Positions 52,912-58,526 of a DNA stretch of 58,526 nt are shown piece by piece. This stretch comes from an uncultured Bacteroidales bacterium (lineage in GTDB: Bacteria; Bacteroidota; Bacteroidia; Bacteroidales; F082). Within the stretch, counting starts at the first letter, position 1, and every line of letters begins with the position of its first letter. The notes under the pieces were generated by a model, which worked only from the letters and a program-made list of their open reading frames with translations, made no database searches and was not told where the DNA came from. The stretch spans positions 1-58,526 of the forward strand of contig CAMJHP010000013.1 of NCBI GenBank assembly GCA_946405575.1. The letters are read 5' to 3'. Position numbers and translations under genes: made by a program.

Positions 52912-52936
52912 CGCAAACATTAAACAATCATTCAAA

Positions 52937-53752
52937 ATGAATCAGCCTTACAACATCAACATCAACCCCAACAAAAAGAAAATTGGGCGTTACATCTTAT
53001 GGGGTGTCGTGGCATTGTTTGCCATCTTGGTATTTTTCTCCTCGTTCTACACCATCCGCTCGACGGAGCGCGGGGTGCTCGCCACCTTCGGCAAGATGAG
53101 TGACGAGGTCATTGGGGACGGCCTTCACATGAAGATCCCATTCATCCAAACCATCAAACGCGTGAACGTGCAGCAGAAGAAGTTTGACGGCAAGGAAAAC
53201 AGCTACACCCGCGATGTGCAGACTTCGGAGGTGGAATACACCATCAACTACGACCTCGTGCGCGAAAACGTCAGCAAGCTGATGAAGAATGTCGGCGACG
53301 ACTACCACAACCGCATCGTGGTGCCCTTCATCCGCTCGGCAATGAAACAAAGCTTTGGTAATTTTGCGGCGACAGAAATCGTTGAAAACCGTGACGCTGT
53401 ACGACGCGAAATCGAGATTTCTCTCCGTGAGGTTCTTGACAGCAACTATTTCATGAATATTCAATTCCAAATCACAAACATCGACTTCGACGACGACTTC
53501 GAGACCGCCATCAAGGAAAAACAAGTGGCTGAACAGAATGCCTTGAAGGCCAAAAACGTCACCATCCAGGTGGAGGAACAGGCCAAGCAGACCAAGATCA
53601 AGGCACAAGCTGAAGCCGAGGCCATGAGCATCAAGGCGGCTGCATTGGAGAGTAACCCCAAGCTGGTGAACTACGAGGCTGTGCAGAAGTGGGACGGCAA
53701 AATGCCCCAATATATGTTGGGTAACTCCGTGCCTTTCATTGATTTGAAGTAA
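52937..53752 (+). CDS. SPFH/prohibitin-like membrane protein
   Basis: The product is 271 aa from ATG 52937. A single membrane helix lies at about 17-38. The SPFH domain follows (YTIRSTERGVLATFGKMSDEVIGDGLHMKIPFIQTI), and then a helical Ala/Glu/Lys-rich region (EKQVAEQNALKAKNVTIQVEEQAKQTKIKAQAEAEAM), typical of prohibitin and HflC/HflK proteins that form large membrane rings. No FtsH or HflK partner is adjacent. It is a single-gene unit. Confidence 0.85.
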   Translation: MNQPYNININPNKKKIGRYILWGVVALFAILVFFSSFYTIRSTERGVLATFGKMSDEVIGDGLHMKIPFIQTIKRVNVQQKKFDGKENSYTRDVQTSEVEYTINYDLVRENVSKLMKNVGDDYHNRIVVPFIRSAMKQSFGNFAATEIVENRDAVRREIEISLREVLDSNYFMNIQFQITNIDFDDDFETAIKEKQVAEQNALKAKNVTIQVEEQAKQTKIKAQAEAEAMSIKAAALESNPKLVNYEAVQKWDGKMPQYMLGNSVPFIDLK

Positions 53753-53786
53753 GATTACAGAACTGCGAGATTGCGAATCCTTGTTG

Positions 53787-53908
53787 GACTATGACCATGA
53801 CTGCTTTTAAGTAGATGAGCAAAATTAGTTTACATATTGGACACGAGACTACGGGACTGCGAGACTACGAGTCATTTGTTTGTCCCGAAGTCTCGAAGTC
53901 TCGTGTCC
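53787..53908. repeat. GACTATGACC half-site and a GGACACGAGACT palindrome
   Basis: GACTATGACC lies at 53787-53796 without a matching right half. After it GGACACGAGACT (53839-53850) pairs perfectly with AGTCTCGTGTCC (53897-53908). The loop is filled with partial copies of the same words (GAGACTACG, AAGTCTCG). Confidence 0.7.
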
Positions 53909-53970
53909 CGAAGTCAAAAGATATTGCAGTTTAATTTTGAATAGATACTTAACATAAACCTTTCATCCTC

Positions 53971-56900
53971 ATGAAAAAACCATCCTTACTACTCTTTCTC
54001 GCCCTCGTTTTGGGTGCTTTCCAATGGGCTTTTGCAGCTCCCCTAAAGAACATCCCCGTTCGCCTTACCCAACCTGATGGCGAGGTCATCGAATGCTTTG
54101 CCTCGGGCGATGAATTCTACAACTACGTGCACGATGCCAACGGCTTCACCTTCGCGAAAGACGCAGACGGCTACTATTGCTATGCCATCCATAACAGTCA
54201 AGGCGAAGTGGTGGCTTCCCCTTATCGCGTCAACAGTGTCGACCCTGCTGAGGTCGGACTTCAGCCCTACGTGAAGATTTCCGAAAAGGAATATCTGCAA
54301 CGTCGCCATGAGCGCGAGCAGCACATCAAGCCCCTCAATCGGCCCAAGAACCGCGAGCTGAACCATGGCGTTTACAACAACTTGGTCGTCTTCATCCGCT
54401 TTGCGGGCGACACCTATCATACCACGCCTTTCTCGACCGTTGATTCGATGTTCAATGCCTCCAACTATGAGTCCATCTCGCTGCACAATTACTTCCACCA
54501 CGCCTCTTATAACCAACTCGACCTCCGCTCCTATTGCTATCCCATTCCTGACGGCGAGACCATTCTCTCCTACGAGGACATCTACCCGAAAGAATACTAT
54601 ATGCCTTTCGACCCTATGACCAATCCTTTGGGTTATCAGGATGGTGAGACTGCCGAACGCGAGTTCTCCCTATTAGAGCGCGCCATCTATTACGTGGCCG
54701 ACCAAGTGCCCGACACTCTCGACCTCGACTACAACGACGATGGTTTGGTCGACAATGTGGTGTTTGTCATCAAGGGGCAACCAGGCGAATGGGCCTCTTT
54801 GCTCTGGCCCCACCGTTGGTGCATCTACGACCGCTATGTGCCGCTCCATGACCTGCAAGTCTACGACTTCAACCTGCAACTTGAAATCGGAGGCTATTTC
54901 AACGTCAGCACGCTGTGCCACGAGATGAACCACTCTTTGGGCGCGCCCGACCTGTACCACTACTCCGGTGGCATCGACCCCGTTGGCAGCTGGGACCTGA
55001 TGTGCGGCACGGCCGAGCCACCGCAACAAATTGGAATGTATATGAAATACAAATACGGCAACTGGGTGGACGACATTCCCATCATCGATGCCTATGGCAC
55101 ATACGAATTGGAAGCTGACTCCTGGGAGGGCAATCACCGCAATGCCTGTATGATTCAGCTTAACAACGACCAGTACCTCTGCCTTGAATATCGTAACAAC
55201 CGCGACCTGTTTGACTCGCATGTGCCCGACGGCGGACTGCTCATCTACCGCATTGACACGCGTTTTGACGGCAACGCAGGATGGAACGGCACCGACCAAT
55301 TCGATGAAGTCTACCTCTTCCGCCCTGACGGCAATGCATACGATGCAGGCAATCTCAATCAAGCCAACTTCTGCGCCGAACGCGAAAGGACGGAGTTCAA
55401 CCAGCTCACCAATCCTGGCATCTTCCTCACCAACGGACAGCCCATCGATTGGCAAGGCTCCATCCATAACATCAGTACAAGAGGCGACCGTATGAGTTTC
55501 ACCTACGGTCCGCTGAACCACTTGCCCGCACCGACCAACTTCACCGCCAATGTCAACAGCCTGTCGCATCAGGTGGAACTATCGTGGGATGCTATGCCCA
55601 ATGTGGATGGCTACAATGTCTATCGTGACGGCTATGAAGTGGCCACCCAACTCACAGACACCCATTTTGTGCAACCCTACACCGAGACCGACGATGGCTA
55701 CCACACCTATTACTTGGCTTCCTATCATGGAGACACCTTGTCGGACTATGCCGAGCATTGGGTCATCTTAGGCAACTATGAAACCATCGACCTCTCCCTG
55801 ACTTCCGAATCGCCCTATGGCACGAAAGGCGGCGAACTGGAAGTGAGTTTCGATCATCCACTGATGTCCACACAATATTTTACCATTTACGAAGGTGGCT
55901 TGAAAGAGGCTGAGATATACGTACCCGCCAACACAGAAATCACTTTCAACTGGAATGCCGGTTTTGACCCCGAAAGCGAAGGCATCCACCTCATGGCCAA
56001 ACATTTCAACGAAAACGGTGAAGGTACCATCTTTGACCTCGACCGGCCCCAAGCTGGTGTGGTATCCACCTATACCGTGGCCGACATCGGTTTAGGCTTA
56101 ATAGCACCACAACATCTAACCGCCGTTTCCGATGGTCAGAACATCCAACTCAGCTGGACCGTTCCCACCGAGAACCATAGCTTCGACATCTACCGTGGCG
56201 ACAGAAAGATTGCCACACAAGAAGGCTATGGCTACCTTGACGACAAAATCCTACGTTCAGGTACCTACCATTACCACGTGGAGACCCTTCTTAATGGCAT
56301 TTCAACATGGAATCCTGACCAAAGTGTGCATGCCAACGTGATGAACTACTACTGTGAACCACCCCAGAACCTTGAAGGCTCATACGACAACGGTCATGTG
56401 GAACTCAACTGGGAAGCCCCTGAATTCGTCGGACAAGGTCTGCTCGCATACGACAACAACAAATTCATCGACAATATCGGATCGAGCAACTACAAATGGG
56501 GTATCAAGATTGAGCCCGAATGCCTTTCTCATTTTGAAGGCCATCCGCTCACGCATATTGAGATGTTTGACTGTTCTTCGGGCCACTACACCTTTACCAT
56601 CTACAACGGCGAGATAGTCAACAATGCAAACACCCTTTATGAACAGGGACGCGATATGGAAGGCAGCCGAGAATTTGTCCGCTTTGCTTTGGACGAGCCT
56701 GTCACATTCAATCCCACGCTTCCCTTATGGATTTGCGTAGCCACCTCAAGCGGCACCCAGAAGCCCATCCCCTGCTGTGAATATGTCGGCGAGGGCAACA
56801 GCTGTCTGATCAAGCAAGGCGCATTTTGGAAGCCTGTCACAGAATTTAACCAATATGTGTCGTGGATGTTGCGCGGCTACACCAGTCCCATCGATGGCGG

Positions 56901-57345
56901 AAGCGATTTCACCTATAACGTCTATTGGGGTCCTGAGGAAGGCGGTGAGGAATTGTTGGAGCTAGGATACGAGAACATCACGGCCACACAAGCCAGCTAC
57001 AACACCACCGAAAACCAACGATACAACGTCACTGCCCTTTGGAATGGACGTGAGACCGAGCTCTCCAACACCATCTATCTGGGACCCAGCGTCGGCATAG
57101 AGGAAACCAAGGCCCAAGGCGATGCCCTCACGGTCTATCCCAACCCCGTCAGCGACCAGCTCACCTTGCAAGGCGAAGGCATACAACATGTGCGTCTCGT
57201 CACTGTCACGGGTGCTTGCGTTTACGAGAGCGCGGTGAAGCACAACGAGATGGTGATTGACATGGCAAGATTGCCTCAGGGATTGTATTTCTTGAATATC
57301 CTGACCAAGGAGGGAATGAGTGTTAAGAAAGTGGTGAAGGAATAA
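53971..57345 (+). CDS. M6-like zinc metallopeptidase with T9SS signal
   Basis: The product is 1124 aa with a signal peptide (ending WAFA). The peptidase domain carries HEMNH (317-321) and then LGAPDLY, the HExxH...D zinc motif of the M6 family (immune inhibitor A-like). Fibronectin III-like domains follow at about 515-600 and 700-790. A jelly-roll or cleaved-adhesin-like domain (about 815-970; GLLAYDNNKFIDNIGS ... WMLRGYTSP) comes next. The C-terminus, LTVYPNPVSDQLTL ... GLYFLNILTKEG, is a type A T9SS sorting domain. It is a secreted or surface-attached protease. It has no TAnnTTTG box in the repeat-rich upstream gap. Confidence 0.88.
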   Translation: MKKPSLLLFLALVLGAFQWAFAAPLKNIPVRLTQPDGEVIECFASGDEFYNYVHDANGFTFAKDADGYYCYAIHNSQGEVVASPYRVNSVDPAEVGLQPYVKISEKEYLQRRHEREQHIKPLNRPKNRELNHGVYNNLVVFIRFAGDTYHTTPFSTVDSMFNASNYESISLHNYFHHASYNQLDLRSYCYPIPDGETILSYEDIYPKEYYMPFDPMTNPLGYQDGETAEREFSLLERAIYYVADQVPDTLDLDYNDDGLVDNVVFVIKGQPGEWASLLWPHRWCIYDRYVPLHDLQVYDFNLQLEIGGYFNVSTLCHEMNHSLGAPDLYHYSGGIDPVGSWDLMCGTAEPPQQIGMYMKYKYGNWVDDIPIIDAYGTYELEADSWEGNHRNACMIQLNNDQYLCLEYRNNRDLFDSHVPDGGLLIYRIDTRFDGNAGWNGTDQFDEVYLFRPDGNAYDAGNLNQANFCAERERTEFNQLTNPGIFLTNGQPIDWQGSIHNISTRGDRMSFTYGPLNHLPAPTNFTANVNSLSHQVELSWDAMPNVDGYNVYRDGYEVATQLTDTHFVQPYTETDDGYHTYYLASYHGDTLSDYAEHWVILGNYETIDLSLTSESPYGTKGGELEVSFDHPLMSTQYFTIYEGGLKEAEIYVPANTEITFNWNAGFDPESEGIHLMAKHFNENGEGTIFDLDRPQAGVVSTYTVADIGLGLIAPQHLTAVSDGQNIQLSWTVPTENHSFDIYRGDRKIATQEGYGYLDDKILRSGTYHYHVETLLNGISTWNPDQSVHANVMNYYCEPPQNLEGSYDNGHVELNWEAPEFVGQGLLAYDNNKFIDNIGSSNYKWGIKIEPECLSHFEGHPLTHIEMFDCSSGHYTFTIYNGEIVNNANTLYEQGRDMEGSREFVRFALDEPVTFNPTLPLWICVATSSGTQKPIPCCEYVGEGNSCLIKQGAFWKPVTEFNQYVSWMLRGYTSPIDGGSDFTYNVYWGPEEGGEELLELGYENITATQASYNTTENQRYNVTALWNGRETELSNTIYLGPSVGIEETKAQGDALTVYPNPVSDQLTLQGEGIQHVRLVTVTGACVYESAVKHNEMVIDMARLPQGLYFLNILTKEGMSVKKVVKE

Positions 57346-57381
57346 GGCTTCAGTGCCTTGTCATCCTTCTCTGTGTTCTAT

Positions 57382-57453
57382 CTCTAACCGAACAGACCCG
57401 AACCCTGCCGAAATTTTTCGGATTCTTCGGATCAGTTCGGTTAGAGTTTTTTT
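57382..57453 (+). terminator. Terminator hairpin, single copy of the CTAACCGAA family
   Basis: CTCTAACCGAAC (57382-57393) pairs perfectly with GTTCGGTTAGAG (57435-57446), followed by seven T. It terminates the M6 peptidase gene. Its sequence is the divergent relative of the three tandem units at 58269-58526. Confidence 0.8.
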
Positions 57454-57522
57454 GTGCCTTTTAGCAACTATGTCATGCCCTCGCTGGCATGTGCGGTGGA
57501 AGCGATCCAAATATTTCCTAAT

Positions 57523-57821
57523 TTAAGTGAAGGCCCGTCCTCCTTGACGGCAATCCCAAATAGAAGCGATGAACACACCATCATCCTCCACAAAATAGTA
57601 CACTTTATAGGTTAGGACCACCACATAACGGTACGGTCGGATATGAAGAAAATCCTCATCCTCCATTCCTAGAAAGGGCATATTTTCGAGCAGGTGACAC
57701 TATGGATGATTTTCGAAATCCTGCGTTTGGCCACTTTCTCGCTCGCAAATTCACAATAGAATTGGTATATGGCATCAAGTTCGTTGGATGCCCTTCTCAG
57801 CCAATGGATTTCATACGCCAT
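57523..57821 (-). pseudogene. ParE/RelE-like toxin gene, frameshifted
   Basis: From the ATG at 57821 the frame reads MAYEIHWLRRASNELDAIYQF, the start of a ParE/RelE toxin, and ends early at a TAG. Shifting by one base near 57695-57700 continues it as HLLENMPFLGMEDEDF, then IRPYRYVVVLTYKVYYF and IASIWDCRQGGRAF, the C-terminal half of the same family, ending at 57523-57525. The total is 299 bp, one base short of a 99-residue gene. The ATG overlaps the antitoxin stop. No function is expected unless translation slips. Confidence 0.75.
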
Positions 57822-58068
57822 AGTGCTCACAAATGGATGAATGGCTTACATAGTGTCCGTTTTGGTAGTCAGCTTCCGCCTCACGAAGCGCGGACTCCAT
57901 CTGCTCGTGGGTATAGGCACAAGGCAAGGGCATTCCACTTAGAATGGCCACCGCTTCGGCAAGAAGCTCTTCGCTCTCTGTCTGTGAAACAAGCAACGAA
58001 GCCCTTTGGCGCAATGCCAAAAGCGCATCAAAATTCCTTGAATGAGTCTTTTCTTGGGTAGTTTCCAT
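57811..58068 (-). CDS. Putative antitoxin upstream of the broken toxin
   Basis: The product is 85 aa, helical and acidic. The N-terminal part (METTQEKTHSRNFDALLALRQRASLLV) is followed by ESALREAEADYQNGHYVSHSSICEHYGV. That C-terminal segment, ending in the toxin gene overlap, is the sort that antitoxins use to bind the toxin. It lacks a clear DNA-binding motif. The naming rests on the toxin gene that overlaps its stop codon. With the toxin broken, it may be a leftover of a dead system or may still neutralise related toxins. Confidence 0.6.
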   Translation of the reverse strand: METTQEKTHSRNFDALLALRQRASLLVSQTESEELLAEAVAILSGMPLPCAYTHEQMESALREAEADYQNGHYVSHSSICEHYGV

Positions 58069-58086
58069 TGGTAGCGTTTATAATTG

Positions 58087-58094
58087 CAAAATTA
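58087..58094 (-). promoter_or_regulatory. -7 promoter box (TAATTTTG)
   Basis: The minus strand reads TAATTTTG, 18 bp upstream of the antitoxin ATG at 58068. Confidence 0.55.
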
Positions 58095-58167
58095 CAACTT
58101 TTCCACAAACCCGCAAGGGGATGAAGAAAATTCTACTACAACGAATTCTCATTAGTTGGTTGTTTTA

Positions 58168-58209
58168 CACGAATTGCCGTTAATGTACCACGAATTGTCA
58201 TTAATTGTT
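58168..58209. repeat. Two 21-bp direct repeats (CACGAATTG)
   Basis: CACGAATTGccgTTAATgtac and CACGAATTGtcaTTAATtgtt start at 58168 and 58189. The region 58095-58268 is otherwise AT-rich without a gene. Confidence 0.5.
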
Positions 58210-58268
58210 TTTTGGGGTATTGTATCAGGGTTGGGGTCGGAACAGCAGCCATGTCACACCTGTCGTTT

Positions 58269-58526
58269 TTTCTTTCTCTAACCGAAAAGACCCGAACTTT
58301 GCCCAAACCTTTCGGATGATTCGGATGGGTTCGGTTAGAGATTGTTCTTAGGCATTTCTTTCACTAACCGAAAAGACCCGAACTTTGCCCAAACCCTTCG
58401 GATGATTCGGATGGGTTCGGTTAGAGATTGTTCTTTGGCAATTCTTTCTCTAACCGAAATGAACCGAACCGTGCCCAAACCTTTCGGATGATTCGGATGG
58501 GTTCGGTTAGAGATTGTTCTTAGGCA
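58269..58526. repeat. Three tandem 86-bp hairpin repeats at the window edge
   Basis: Units start with CTCTAACCG (or CACTAACCG) at 58276, 58362 and 58448, exactly 86 bp apart, and are nearly identical. Each has an inverted repeat, CTCTAACCGAA and TTCGGTTAGAG (58276-58286 with 58330-58340 in the first; the left arm of the second unit has a C-A in place of C-T). The array reaches the window end and may continue. It is not a CRISPR array, since the units have no variable spacers. Confidence 0.9.

Noticed and set aside
54673..55569. Minus-strand open frame antisense to the M6 peptidase
   Set aside because: Shadow of a confirmed gene; no motif, no promoter.
57702..58061. Plus-strand 119-aa open frame over the toxin-antitoxin region
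   Set aside because: The minus strand shows an overlapping gene pair with a promoter and family features.
58269..58526. CRISPR array
   Set aside because: Regular spacing, but the units are identical throughout without variable spacers, and no cas genes are present.
1..58526. tRNA, rRNA, complete insertion sequence, prophage
   Set aside because: No cloverleaf, rRNA segment, DDE transposase with terminal repeats or phage structural gene was seen on reading; short tRNAs could be missed without a covariance search.

Overview
The window is a stretch of a Bacteroidota chromosome, most likely Bacteroidales. Three independent signs agree. Many genes carry the Bacteroidota -7 promoter box TAnnTTTG shortly upstream of the start. 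Two large secreted peptidases and one broken gene end in type IX secretion (T9SS) sorting domains. The lipoproteins, DUF5723-type barrel, FISUMP-like lipoprotein and GH3/beta-lactamase fusion are typical of this phylum. No rRNA, tRNA, CRISPR array, phage module or complete IS element was seen. Species cannot be told from the sequence alone.

Layout. 1-1.4 kb: a tandem duplicate of a Cys-cluster/TonB-C membrane protein gene and a repeat-bearing gap. 1.4-6.2 kb, minus strand: hutI, a lipoprotein, a DUF5723-like barrel and a radical SAM activase, tightly packed. 6.4-13.8 kb: FISUMP-like lipoprotein, periplasmic thioredoxin, WbqC-like protein, PgpH-like HD phosphohydrolase, NlpC/P60 peptidase, an AAA ATPase with tandem repeats at its start codon, and a lipoprotein. 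13.8-22.7 kb: pruA, an Rpn-type PD-(D/E)XK protein, a structured noncoding element, a disrupted T9SS gene and a gingipain-like C25 peptidase. 22.7-29.7 kb: class II aldolase, two paralogous small membrane proteins, a DUF4143 ATPase with three 33-bp-spaced repeats upstream, purB and an ABC exporter. 30-38.9 kb: an acyl-lipid cluster (FakA, DegV/FakB, YghO-like acyltransferase, PlsX, ACP, LolA-like protein; convergently an acyl-AMP ligase, a second ACP and a second YghO-like protein). 39-45.9 kb, minus strand: an apparent operon purD, DUF6427, rnhB, a TlpA-like protein, and GH3-beta-lactamase. 45.9-58.5 kb: S23 four-helix protein between repeat halves, glycosyltransferase, DUF5060-type glycoside hydrolase, ahcY, two lipoproteins, an SPFH protein, an M6 metallopeptidase with T9SS signal, a toxin-antitoxin locus whose toxin is frameshifted, and an 86-bp hairpin repeat array reaching the window end.

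The gene set is mostly core metabolism (purine, proline, methyl cycle, glycolysis, lipid) mixed with cell-envelope and secreted functions. The best candidate for an under-described functional unit is the 30-38.9 kb lipid cluster, which pairs two ACPs and two YghO-like acyltransferases with two routes of fatty-acid activation. The second theme is small repeats: most intergenic gaps hold a perfect or near-perfect palindrome. Some families recur (GACTATGACC/GGTCATAGTC; GTAGAGACG/CGTCTCTAC; CATTGCGAGGAACGAAGCAAT), at least two copies sit inside coding sequence, and one family brackets the S23 gene. Two unrelated ATPase genes have perfect short tandem repeats directly upstream, in both cases with a period divisible by three.
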